Source: Rubrivivax sp.
GTDB taxonomy: Bacteria > Pseudomonadota > Gammaproteobacteria > Burkholderiales > Burkholderiaceae_C
NCBI GenBank assembly: GCA_024641945.1
Contig: JAHECD010000039.1
Coordinates: 1 to 38,350 of the forward strand
Direction: 5' to 3'
DNA length: 38,350 bases
Below the pieces are notes generated by a model. That model did no database searches. It had not been told where the DNA came from and saw nothing but the letters and a program-made list of their open reading frames with translations. This document shows positions 9,891 through 16,858 of this stretch, in pieces (the stretch's first letter is position 1; each line of letters starts with the position of its first letter). The translations under genes were made by a program, and so were the position numbers.

Positions 9891-10532
9891 TCACTGCAGT
9901 GCCGGCCACAACGCGGCATACAGGTGGCAGCCGCTCCCCGCCAGCACGAAGAGGTGCCAGACGAGGTGGCCGAAGCGCAAGGACTCAACCACGAAGAAGC
10001 CGGCGCCGACGAGGTAGGCGACGCCGCCGCCGACCAGCCAGGCCGTCGGTGCACCCTGCGCCTGTGGCGGCAACCCGTTCCAAACGAGCAGCAGCACGAT
10101 CCAGCCGAAGAGGATGTACAGGCCGGTGGAGAGCCGCGCATCGGTGAGGCGGCGGCACAGCTTGAGCCAGGCACCGGCGAGCGCCAGTGTCCAGATCAAT
10201 GCGCAGGTCAGGCTGCCCGGCGTGCCGCCCAGCAGTCCCAGCGTGAACGGCGTGCTGCTGCCGGCGATGAAGACGTAGATGACTGCGTGGTCGAGCGAGC
10301 GCCACCAGAGTTTGGCGCGGCCGGCCGGCCACGCGTGGTAGGCCGCCGATACACCGAACTGCAGCACCATCGAGGCGATGAAGATGCCGACGCCGGCCGC
10401 GCCACGGGCGCCGGCCAGTTGTGCCGCCGTATCCGACAGCATCGGCCAGGCGGCCAGCGCGAGCACCACGCCCAGTGCGTGGCTGAAGCTGTTGGCCCAC
10501 TCCTCGGATGCAGTCTGTTGGCGCGTGTCCAT
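9891..10532 (-). CDS. Hemolysin III / PAQR-family membrane protein
   Basis: A 213-residue integral membrane protein with about seven hydrophobic segments. PAQR/HlyIII landmarks are present: NSFSHALG at the start, SAAYHAW after the second segment, LDHAVIYVFIAGSSTPF in the middle and HLVWHLFVLAGSGCHL near the end. These supply the conserved Ser, Asp and His residues that bind zinc and could hydrolyse an amide or ester bond. The family was named for haemolysis by a Bacillus protein, but the bacterial role is more likely membrane-lipid homeostasis. ATG 10532 gives the standard MDTRQQ... N-terminus; a longer frame to 10721 has no membrane or signal character. It ends 33 bp from the SDR stop and stands alone. 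Confidence 0.9.
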   Translation of the reverse strand: MDTRQQTASEEWANSFSHALGVVLALAAWPMLSDTAAQLAGARGAAGVGIFIASMVLQFGVSAAYHAWPAGRAKLWWRSLDHAVIYVFIAGSSTPFTLGLLGGTPGSLTCALIWTLALAGAWLKLCRRLTDARLSTGLYILFGWIVLLLVWNGLPPQAQGAPTAWLVGGGVAYLVGAGFFVVESLRFGHLVWHLFVLAGSGCHLYAALWPALQ

Positions 10533-10870
10533 ACCCCGAGTAAAGCGCGACGGGCGGTGCGCTGCGTCCCACAACATGGGGAGAACAGGCCGACATCCGT
10601 GGGGGATTGCACACCACGCATGCACTTGCGTGTTCACCCGGCCACCCTGTGCTTGCGACGGCCCTAATTCCTGCGCGCTGCGAGGGACGCAATCAGCGTT
10701 GAACTCGTACCGAATTTGCAATCGATCGACTGAAAGCCACGACCGGTCATCGACCCGTTGCAGCCGTTCGCGCTCGATGCTTTGTACGGGACCAGGGCGC
10801 CGGGCGTTCTCTTGCGCTCATGTCACCCGGGTCAGCCGCGCGCTGGCATGCGATCAAAGCAGTCGACTTT
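10533..10870. other. Intergenic stretch left of the insertion sequence
   Basis: About 340 bp between the PAQR start and the left end of the IS. Short open frames occur but none has a ribosome-binding site, family motif or sensible composition. The PAQR promoter must lie here; no convincing -35/-10 pair was picked out. I see no gene remnant that the IS insertion would have broken. Confidence 0.5.
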
Positions 10871-11692
10871 GGCGTGTTAACACTAATTCAGTGGAGCATG
10901 GGTGGCGCGAGACAATTCGCGCATGGAGATCACGCAAGCCCAATTCGAGCAGATCAAACATTGCTTGCCCACGCAGCGCGGCAATGTCAGTCTGTCGAAC
11001 CTGACCGTGCTGAACGCGGTGCTCTACGTCGCAGAGCATGGCTGCAAGTGGCGCGGACTGCCCAAGCGGTTCGGCAATTGGCACACCATTTACACGCGGA
11101 TGAACCGCTGGTCCAAGGCAGGGGTTCTAGACCGGGTGTTCGAGCAGTTGCAGCGGGCTCAGGTGGTACGCATCAAGATCGAAGCCGTGTCGCTCGACAG
11201 CACGAGCATCGAGGTGCATCCCGATGGCACCGGCGCGCTAAAAGGGACGGCCCACAAGCCATCGGCAAGTCCAGAGGCGGTTGGAACACCAAGATTCATA
11301 TGGTTGCCGCGGATGCTCGAACGGCCATAACGTTCTCGCTGTCGCCGGGCCAGGCGCACGACGCGCCCGAGGGCCGCGCACTGATCAGCCGGCTTGACAC
11401 GCCAAATCGCCCGCTGCGCCTGCTCATGGACCGCGCCCACGAAGGCAACGAGACGCGGCAGCTTGCACTCGATCTGGGTTTCATCCCAGTTGTGCCGCCG
11501 CTCAGCACCAGGGTCGAGCCTTGGGAGTACGACCGCGAGATGTACAAACGGCGCAACGAAGTCGAGCGATTGTTCCGCCGCCTCAAGGGCTACCGTCGAA
11601 TCTTCTCTCGCTTCGAGAAACTCGACATGATGCTCCTTGGCTTCATCAGCTTCGCGCTGATCGCCGATGGACTTCGGTTGTGTTGACAGGCC
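10871..11692 (+). mobile_element. IS5-family (IS427-like) insertion sequence
   Basis: An element of about 820 bp. Its ends form an imperfect inverted repeat: left GGCGTGTTAACAC (10871-10883), and right GTGTTGACAGGCC (11680-11692), which reads GGCCTGTCAACAC on the other strand (11 of 13 matches). Length, transposase type and two-frame organisation fit the IS427 group of IS5. A CTAG lies at 11693-11696 and overlaps the right boundary, the kind of target that group favours, but I see no matching duplication at the left end. The exact boundaries are therefore uncertain by a few bases. The right end meets the stop codon of the LysR gene. Confidence 0.8.
10923..11686 (+). CDS. IS5-family DDE transposase, read through a -1 frameshift
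   Basis: The first frame starts MEITQAQFEQIKHCLPTQRGNVS at ATG 10923 and would stop at 11330. The second frame carries the rest of the catalytic domain to TGA 11684-11686. They join at CTA AAA GGG (11238-11246): slipping back one base on the four A residues (11240-11243) keeps Lys and continues R-D-G-P-Q-A-I-G-K-S-R-G-G, the usual IS5 sequence. The DDE triad is split: Asp in VSLDSTS lies in the first frame, while Asp in LLMDRAHEG and Glu in RRNEVERLFRRLK lie in the second. The fused product is about 254 residues, normal for the group. The slippery run is shorter than the A6-A7 usual in relatives, so activity may be low. The GTG at 10902 is an alternative start. Confidence 0.82.
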
Positions 11693-12625
11693 CTAGCAGC
11701 CCACGCAGGCCGCCAACGCTGCGTGACTGCCCTCACGTGTCTTCTCGGTCATGTAGTCGAGGAATACACGCGTTCGCTGCGGGATGAACTTGCGGCTCGG
11801 CAGAGCGGCGTACAACGCCAGCCGGCCGGTGATCCAGGGTTGCAGCACGCGCACCAGGTCACCGCGGGTCACATACGGGGCGACGAGATCGAGCGCCACC
11901 GACGTGATGCCCGCGCCGTCGAGTGCGGCGCGCAGCAGCGTGTCGGTGTGGTTGGCCCACATCACCGGTTCCACATCCACGGACTGGGCCTGCGTCGGCC
12001 GGTCTTCGCGCCACATCGGCCATTGGATCGACCTGCTGCTGCTCCAGTTGAGGCGCAGGCAGTCGTGCGCCGGCAGTTCCTCGATCGCCGAAGGTGCACC
12101 GCGGCGTTTCACGTACTCGGGCGACGCGACCAGGATCGACACGGAGTCGGCGATCTTGCGCGCGACGACATCGCCGTCGAAGTCGGCCGCAGTGCCCATC
12201 ATCGTGATGTCGTAGTCCTCGACCGACGGGTCGGGACGGGAGTCGACTTCGAGGTCGAGCACGATCTTCGGGTATTGCTGGCGGAACCCCGCGATCAGCG
12301 GCGCGATCACGTAGCTGGCCAGGACCGGAGCGGCATAGAGGTGCAGAACGCCTGACAACTCGTGGGTCTTCGAACTGATGGCGGCGTCGGCCTCGTCGAT
12401 GTCCTGCAGGATGTGGCGCACGCGGTTGAGATACGACTGGCCTGCTTCCGTCAGGGTCAGCCGCCGGGTGCTGCGCTGAAGCAAACGTGTGCCGAGGTGC
12501 TCCTCCAGGTCGGCCACCAGCCGGGTCACGACGGGCGGTGACATGTCGAGCGAGCGCGCCGCTGCCGCGAAGCCCCCGTCGGCCACCACGCGCTGGAACA
12601 CCCTCATCGATTGCAGTCGGTCCAT
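11693..12625 (-). CDS. LysR-family transcriptional regulator
   Basis: A 310-residue regulator with an N-terminal winged helix-turn-helix (MRVFQRVVADGGFAAAARSLDMSPPVVTRLVADLEEHLGTRLL..., residues about 6-60). A substrate-binding-like effector domain follows (about 90-300). The start has an excellent AAGGAG 5 nt upstream. It is divergent from the DUF4148 gene, and the 217 bp between them hold three palindromes, so it probably regulates that gene and itself; the ligand is unknown. The TAG stop (11693-11695) directly abuts the right end of the insertion sequence. The last residues (REGSHAALAACVGC) are within normal LysR length, so there is no clear sign that the insertion shortened the protein, but the original stop and terminator may have been displaced. 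Confidence 0.93.
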   Translation of the reverse strand: MDRLQSMRVFQRVVADGGFAAAARSLDMSPPVVTRLVADLEEHLGTRLLQRSTRRLTLTEAGQSYLNRVRHILQDIDEADAAISSKTHELSGVLHLYAAPVLASYVIAPLIAGFRQQYPKIVLDLEVDSRPDPSVEDYDITMMGTAADFDGDVVARKIADSVSILVASPEYVKRRGAPSAIEELPAHDCLRLNWSSSRSIQWPMWREDRPTQAQSVDVEPVMWANHTDTLLRAALDGAGITSVALDLVAPYVTRGDLVRVLQPWITGRLALYAALPSRKFIPQRTRVFLDYMTEKTREGSHAALAACVGC

Positions 12626-12658
12626 GGGACTCCTTGTGGGGGATTCAAGCGGCGATTA

Positions 12659-12672
12659 TTCCAATATTAGAA
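12659..12672. promoter_or_regulatory. Operator-like dyad 1 between lysR and DUF4148 gene
   Basis: TTCCAATATTAGAA is a 14-bp near-palindrome (TTC-N-AATATT-N-GAA, only one mismatched pair). It lies 34 bp upstream of the LysR ATG in an AT-rich patch unlike the surroundings, a fitting place for an autoregulatory LysR site. Confidence 0.5.
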
Positions 12673-12704
12673 ATGGTTTGTGTACGAGAAGGCTATTTTT
12701 CATC

Positions 12705-12718
12705 GGATTTAGAAATCC
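12705..12718. promoter_or_regulatory. Operator-like dyad 2
   Basis: GGATTT-AG-AAATCC is an inverted repeat with perfect 6-bp arms. Its centre is 46 bp from that of the first dyad. It probably lies in or next to the promoter of the DUF4148 gene. Confidence 0.5.
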
Positions 12719-12727
12719 TACAGTCCA

Positions 12728-12741
12728 CTTCATCGATGAAG
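12728..12741. promoter_or_regulatory. Operator-like dyad 3, perfect palindrome
   Basis: CTTCATCGATGAAG is a perfect 14-bp palindrome whose centre is 23 bp downstream of the second dyad and about 100 bp upstream of the DUF4148 ATG. The three dyads differ in sequence, so they may bind different proteins. Confidence 0.5.
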
Positions 12742-12842
12742 CACAACCCACCGCTTCACCGACGTGGCCCGAGTCAGATCGTTCGACGCAGGTGCCACCG
12801 CAAGCAACCTCTCACCATGCAATCAACCGAAGGACTCCCATC

Positions 12843-13364
12843 ATGAACCGCACCACTTTCTCTGCCATCGCCCTCGCCCTTGCCACGCTGGCCGCCGTGC
12901 CGGCACAAGCCGCCGATGGCGTCGCCCTGACCCGTGAGCAGGTCCGCGCCGAACTCGCCCAGGCCAAGCTGACGGGTGACATTTCCGCCAACGACGATTC
13001 CGGCCTCAAACTCAACCAGGTGTACCCGACCCGCTACGCGCCGCAAGCCGTGGGACATGGCGCGACCCGTGACGAGGTTCGCGCCGAGTTGGCCGAAGCC
13101 AAGCGCACGGGCAACATCGTGGCGGACAGCGAATCCGGCCAGAAGCTCAACGAACTGTTCCCGGCGCGCTACCCGCAAACCGCGGCCGCGCAAGGCCTGA
13201 CCCGCGAGCAGGTCCGTGCCGACCTGGCCGAAGCCAAGCGCGACGGCGACATCGTCGTCGATGCCGAGTCGGGCCAGAAGCTGAACGAGCTGTTCCCGGG
13301 CCGGTATGCCAAGAAGGCAACGGTCATGGCTGGCGCCGTCTCCGGCGCGACCCGCAGCAACTGA
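12843..13364 (+). CDS. Secreted DUF4148 protein with three tandem repeats
   Basis: A 173-residue exported protein. The signal peptide (NRTTFSAIALALATLAAVPAQA) is followed by three 45-residue repeats starting near residues 29, 74 and 119. Each has the form (L/A)TR(E/D)(E/Q)VRA(E/D)LA(Q/E)AK..G(D/N)I...(E/D)SG.KLN(Q/E)(V/L)(F/Y)P.RY. DUF4148 proteins are common in Burkholderiales and usually carry a single such unit; they are periplasmic or envelope proteins of unknown function, often abundant. The DNA repeats are exactly 135 bp apart (12927, 13062, 13197), and the second and third are the most alike, pointing to stepwise tandem duplication. AAGGAC precedes the ATG. A strong terminator follows 33 bp after the stop, so the gene is monocistronic. 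The LysR regulator and operator-like dyads lie upstream. Confidence 0.9.
   Translation: MNRTTFSAIALALATLAAVPAQAADGVALTREQVRAELAQAKLTGDISANDDSGLKLNQVYPTRYAPQAVGHGATRDEVRAELAEAKRTGNIVADSESGQKLNELFPARYPQTAAAQGLTREQVRADLAEAKRDGDIVVDAESGQKLNELFPGRYAKKATVMAGAVSGATRSN
12927..13331 (+). repeat. Three tandem 135-bp coding repeats
   Basis: Units begin at 12927, 13062 and 13197 and encode the DUF4148 repeats. The second and third share long runs such as GGCCGAAGCCAAGCGC and GGCCAGAAGCT. The first is more diverged (KLTGDISANDDSGLKLNQVY). The constant 135-bp period without indels shows duplication within the gene. The last few codons of the third unit diverge. Confidence 0.85.
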
Positions 13365-13397
13365 AGACCGGTGCGCGCCTGACCGCGCGAACCACGG

Positions 13398-13431
13398 GGG
13401 CCGCCTGCTCGATGCAGGCGGCCCTTTTTTC
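13398..13431 (+). terminator. Intrinsic terminator of the DUF4148 gene
   Basis: A perfect 11-bp stem GGGCCGCCTGC/GCAGGCGGCCC (13398-13408 and 13414-13424) with a TCGAT loop runs into a T run. It ends the DUF4148 transcript before the convergent asparaginase gene. Confidence 0.95.
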
Positions 13432-13457
13432 ATCCATCTTGGCGGCGTGTCCGCGCG

Positions 13458-14489
13458 TCAACCGATGTCAGGCCATACGCCGCGCAGTGCGCCGACCTCG
13501 ATGCCGTTCCAGTTGTGCAGTCGAACGTGGCTGAGCGCCTGGATGAAGCCCGCATCCGCTTCGTCGAGGGGCAACAGGCGTTCGAGCAGCGTGGCCAGCA
13601 CGACCTCGGAGGCGCGGCCGTTGTTGCCGTCGTCCATCTTGATCGCCACGCCGAGCCCCAAGCCGGGCAAGGCGGCGCAGTACATGCCCTCGGCGCCGCC
13701 CTTGCAGAACACCCGCTCGCCGAAGTGCTGCATCACGCGGGTATCGAACCGGCCCGTGCCGGCCACCATTTGCGGTGCACGCGCCACCGCGGAGCGCAGC
13801 CGCACCGCCGCGCGTGCGTGCCCCTCGGAAAGGCCGGTGCCGGTGGCGACGCGCGCGAAGGCATGGGCCAGGTGGCGCAGCGGAATCGCATAGGTGGGTA
13901 TCGAGCAGCCGTCGATACCACGTGCCGTGCGGGCCAGGTCCCAGCCGGTGGCGGCCTGCAGCGCCGCCGTCACCTCGCGCATCACCGGGTGGTCGGCCTG
14001 CACATAACCACGCAGGTAGCCGGCCACGTCGCGCCCATCGGCCATCAGGCAGCCCAGGCAGACAAAGCCCGAGTGCTTGCCCGAGCAGTTGTTGTGCAGC
14101 GCGCCGGGGCGCTCGCCACGCGCGGCCATCGCCTTGGCGGTGCCGTCGAAGTAGGGCCAGTGGGCACCGCATTCGAGTGCGCTGGCGTCCACGCCCGCCT
14201 TCGCGAGCATGGCGGCCGCCGTGCGGGTATGCACCTCCTCGCCGCCGTGGGAAGCACATGCGAGCGAGAGTTCCTCGTCGGTCAGCCCCAGGCGCTCGGC
14301 GGCGCCACTGGCTACCAGCGGGAGCGCCTGCAGCACCTTGACCGCGCTGCGCGGGAACACGGGCCGATCGATATCACCCACCGCGGTGTGCACGGCGCCG
14401 GCGGCGTCGACGATGGCGAGCGAGCCGCGGTGGAACGATTCGACGGCGCCGCCGCGCAACACTTCGACAAGGACCGGGTGGATGTTCAT
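13458..14489 (-). CDS. L-asparaginase, Rhizobium etli type (AnsA/ReAII fold)
   Basis: A 343-residue cytoplasmic enzyme that hydrolyses asparagine to aspartate and ammonia. It belongs to the family typified by the inducible R. etli asparaginase, not the E. coli or plant types. The two catalytic Ser-Lys pairs are visible: Ser48-x-x-Lys51 in PRSAVK, Ser80 in ACASHGGEE, and a later Lys in FCKGGAEG. The zinc/substrate loop NNCSGKHSG and IKMDDGNNGRASE are also present. ATG 14489 has no Shine-Dalgarno sequence, but a TACATT hexamer ends exactly 6 nt before it, which suggests a leaderless mRNA. It is divergent from an EamA transporter with only 64 bp between, and convergent with the DUF4148 gene. The neighbour may move an amino acid or amide, but that is only inferred from proximity. 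Confidence 0.92.
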   Translation of the reverse strand: MNIHPVLVEVLRGGAVESFHRGSLAIVDAAGAVHTAVGDIDRPVFPRSAVKVLQALPLVASGAAERLGLTDEELSLACASHGGEEVHTRTAAAMLAKAGVDASALECGAHWPYFDGTAKAMAARGERPGALHNNCSGKHSGFVCLGCLMADGRDVAGYLRGYVQADHPVMREVTAALQAATGWDLARTARGIDGCSIPTYAIPLRHLAHAFARVATGTGLSEGHARAAVRLRSAVARAPQMVAGTGRFDTRVMQHFGERVFCKGGAEGMYCAALPGLGLGVAIKMDDGNNGRASEVVLATLLERLLPLDEADAGFIQALSHVRLHNWNGIEVGALRGVWPDIG

Positions 14490-14495
14490 GCCGGC

Positions 14496-14501
14496 AATGT
14501 A
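14496..14501 (-). promoter_or_regulatory. -10-like hexamer of the asparaginase gene
   Basis: On the minus strand TACATT is followed by 6 nt and then the ATG at 14489. Transcription would begin at or beside the start codon; no ribosome-binding site fits in between. Confidence 0.45.
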
Positions 14502-14541
14502 GCGCGAGCCTCCCTGGTCGGGACGCCGAGGCGACCACCGT

Positions 14542-14547
14542 GACAAT
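14542..14547 (+). promoter_or_regulatory. -10-like hexamer of the EamA gene
   Basis: GACAAT ends 6 nt before ATG 14554, the same spacing as at the divergent asparaginase gene and at the DUF429 gene. No Shine-Dalgarno sequence is present, so a leaderless message is likely. No clear -35 is visible. Confidence 0.45.
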
Positions 14548-14553
14548 CGAGCG

Positions 14554-15435
14554 ATGTCTGTGAGCGCCCTGGCCCTCGTTCTCTGCGCCGCGCTGCTGCA
14601 CGCGCTGTGGAACGTGGCCGCCAAGCAGGCGGGCGGCGACCAGCGCTTCGCCCTCATCAGCGCGGTGATGGTGTGTGTGCTCTGGGCGCCCGTGGCGGTC
14701 TGGTTCGGGTGGGACGAGTTGCCGCGCTGGGGCGTGGCGCAGTGGGGGCTGGTGCTTTCGAGTGCCGTCGTGCACGTGCTGTATTTCATCGTGCTGCTCA
14801 AGGGCTACCGGTTGTCCGACCTGACGGTGGTGTATCCCGTGGCACGTGGCAGCGGGCCGCTGCTGTCGTCGCTCGGCGCCGTGCTGTTGCTGGGCGAGCG
14901 GCTCACGCCATCGGGCGTGGCGGGGGTGCTGGCGGTGTGCGGCGGCGTCTTCCTGATCGCCGGCGGGCCGGGCCTGTGGCGTCGGGCGCACGATCCGGCG
15001 GCGCGCGCGCGCGTGCTCGCCGGCCTTCGCTGGGGCGGCCTCACGGGCGGGCTCATCGCGGCCTACACCCTGATCGACGGCTATTCGGTGAAGGTGATGC
15101 TCGTCGGCCCGGTGCTGCTCGACTATGTGGGCAACCTGCTGAGGGTGCCGTTCCTGTTGCCATCGGCACTTCGCGACCGCGCCGGCTTCGTGAGCGCGCT
15201 GCACGCGCAGTGGCGATACGCGTTGGTGGTGGCGGTGCTCAGCCCGCTCGCCTATGTGTTGGTGCTGTATGCGGTACGGCTGGCGCCGCTGTCCCACGTG
15301 GCGCCTGCGCGCGAGGTATCGATGCTGTTTGCGGCGCTCATCGGCGGGCGTCTGTTGGGCGAGGGCGAACGGCGGCTGCGCCTGCTGGGCGCGGTATGCA
15401 TCGCGGGCGGCGTGGTCTCACTGGCCCTTGGTTGA
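14554..15435 (+). CDS. EamA/DMT-family transporter
   Basis: A 293-residue inner-membrane protein with about ten hydrophobic segments arranged as two EamA repeats (roughly residues 5-140 and 155-290). The first repeat has HALWNVAAKQ and VYPVARGSGPLLSSLGAVLLLGERLT; the second repeats the pattern with APAREVSMLFAALIGGRLLGEG. Such transporters usually export metabolites or amino acids; the substrate cannot be told. Translation probably starts without a leader (see the hexamer 6 nt upstream). It is divergent from the asparaginase gene and about 140 bp upstream of the patatin gene, which has its own strong ribosome-binding site and a dyad in the gap. Confidence 0.9.
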   Translation: MSVSALALVLCAALLHALWNVAAKQAGGDQRFALISAVMVCVLWAPVAVWFGWDELPRWGVAQWGLVLSSAVVHVLYFIVLLKGYRLSDLTVVYPVARGSGPLLSSLGAVLLLGERLTPSGVAGVLAVCGGVFLIAGGPGLWRRAHDPAARARVLAGLRWGGLTGGLIAAYTLIDGYSVKVMLVGPVLLDYVGNLLRVPFLLPSALRDRAGFVSALHAQWRYALVVAVLSPLAYVLVLYAVRLAPLSHVAPAREVSMLFAALIGGRLLGEGERRLRLLGAVCIAGGVVSLALG

Positions 15436-15507
15436 CGCCGTCGGCGCATGCAAGCTCGTCCGGTACGCGAAGCCGGCCGCTGCGGCGGATTCCGGGCGGC
15501 CCGGTTG

Positions 15508-15534
15508 GTGCGAATAGGGATTCCTCATTCGCAC
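15508..15534. promoter_or_regulatory. Dyad upstream of the patatin gene
   Basis: GTGCGAAT (15508-15515) and ATTCGCAC (15527-15534) are perfect 8-bp arms separated by 11 bp. A TAGACT hexamer at 15544-15549 could be the -10 of the patatin gene, placing the dyad over the -35 region as a repressor site would be. As RNA it could also fold into a hairpin. Confidence 0.45.
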
Positions 15535-15578
15535 GGCCGCGCCTAGACTGCGCCGCCCAACCCTGCAGGAGGACTGAC

Positions 15579-16757
15579 GTGGCCCGCTACCGCACCTTTG
15601 CCGAACACCTGGACCCGGCCGTCGGCCCCAAGCGCATCCTCGCGCTCGACGGCGGCGGCCTGCGCGGCGTGCTCACGCTGGGCATGCTGCGCGAGATCGA
15701 GACCCACCTGCGTGTGCGCCACGGCAACGACCCTGCCTTCCGCCTCGCCGACTATTTCGACCTGATCGCCGGCACCTCCACCGGCGCCATCATCGCCGGC
15801 GCGCTGTCGCTCGGCATGAGCGTGGACGAGGTCTACGGCCACTACATGAACCTCGGCAAATTCGTCTTCAAGCGCAGCCTGCTGCGTTGGGGCGCGCTGC
15901 GGGCCAAGTACGACGCGAACGATGTGCGCAAGGCGCTGCAGGACGTCTACGGCAAGGGCACGCTGGGCAGCATCGATTTCCGCACCGGCCTGCTCGTGCA
16001 GACCAAGCGGCTCGATACCGGCAGCGCGTGGCCGATCACGAACAACCCGAACGCGCGTTATTTCAAGGCCGGCACCAAGGCCACCACGATCCCGAACAAG
16101 GACTATCCGCTGTGGCAGGTGGTGCGTGCCAGCACCGCGGCGCCGTATTTCTTCGACCCCGAAAACATCCAGATCGGCAAGGCCGCCGATGGTCTCAAGG
16201 CGGTCACCGGCGACTTCGTCGATGGCGGCGTGAGCCCGTCCAACAATCCGGCGCTGCAGGCGTTGATGACGGCCACGATGGACGGTTACCGGCTCAACTG
16301 GAAGACCGGTGCCGACCGGTTGCTCGTGGTATCGGTGGGCACCGGCAAGTCCGACGCCGAGGTGGGCCACGAAGGCGTGATCACAGGCACGCCGGCGATC
16401 CACGCGGTGCTGTCGCTGAAGGCGCTGATGGAAGACTGCGCCGACCAGGTCGAGACGATGATGCAGTGGCTGTCGGTGAGCCCGACCGCGCGCCGCATCG
16501 ACCGTGAACTGGGCAAGGCCGAGCCGGTGCTCGGCGGCACCGCCCTTTGCAGCTACCTGCGCTACAACGTGCTGCTCGAGCCCGGCTGGGTCAAGGACGA
16601 ACTGGGCCTGACGATGAGCGCCAAGACGCTCAAGGGCCTGGAGGCGATGGACGAGCCCGACAACATCCCGGCGCTCGACAGCCTCGGGCGCACCGCGGGT
16701 ACGACGCTCGTCAAGGCCGATCATTTCACGGCCGCATTCGACAGCCCCGCCAACTGA
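15579..16757 (+). CDS. Patatin-like phospholipase
   Basis: A 392-residue lipid acyl hydrolase of the patatin family. The oxyanion loop DGGGLRG is at residues 24-30, the nucleophile elbow GTSTG at 65-69 (Ser67), and the catalytic Asp215 in VDGGVSPSNNP. All active-site elements are intact. There is no signal peptide, so it probably acts on the inner face of the membrane. GTG 15579 is chosen because it follows AGGAGG with 7-nt spacing; the open frame upstream is a shadow of the EamA gene. Cyclic-nucleotide-activated relatives (CapV) act in CBASS antiphage defence, but no nucleotide cyclase is nearby, so a lipid-turnover role is equally possible. The DUF429 gene follows 101 bp downstream. Confidence 0.92.
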   Translation: MARYRTFAEHLDPAVGPKRILALDGGGLRGVLTLGMLREIETHLRVRHGNDPAFRLADYFDLIAGTSTGAIIAGALSLGMSVDEVYGHYMNLGKFVFKRSLLRWGALRAKYDANDVRKALQDVYGKGTLGSIDFRTGLLVQTKRLDTGSAWPITNNPNARYFKAGTKATTIPNKDYPLWQVVRASTAAPYFFDPENIQIGKAADGLKAVTGDFVDGGVSPSNNPALQALMTATMDGYRLNWKTGADRLLVVSVGTGKSDAEVGHEGVITGTPAIHAVLSLKALMEDCADQVETMMQWLSVSPTARRIDRELGKAEPVLGGTALCSYLRYNVLLEPGWVKDELGLTMSAKTLKGLEAMDEPDNIPALDSLGRTAGTTLVKADHFTAAFDSPAN

Positions 16758-16846
16758 CTGCCATCCGACGGCCCTGCGAGCGCCCTGCAAACACAATCTG
16801 AGCGCCGCGCGAGCGCCCCGCGCCGGGCGCTCGCCAGGCGGGCACC

Positions 16847-16852
16847 GACAAT
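16847..16852 (+). promoter_or_regulatory. -10-like hexamer of the DUF429 gene
   Basis: GACAAT ends 6 nt before ATG 16859, identical in sequence and spacing to the EamA gene. No Shine-Dalgarno sequence follows. A GC-rich inverted repeat (GAGCGCCCCGCG...CGCCGGGCGCTC, about 16811-16832) lies just upstream. Confidence 0.45.
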
Positions 16853-16858
16853 GCGCCG

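Noticed and set aside
10820..10922. Upstream extension of the second transposase frame as a separate gene
   Set aside because: It overlaps the IS end, has no ribosome-binding site, and the first-frame start at 10923 gives the normal transposase N-terminus.
12927..13331. DUF4148 repeats as a CRISPR-like array
   Set aside because: The repeats are in-frame coding units with no spacers.
15579..16757. Patatin gene as a CBASS CapV effector
   Set aside because: No nucleotide cyclase or other CBASS gene lies in the window; only the shared catalytic fold supports it.
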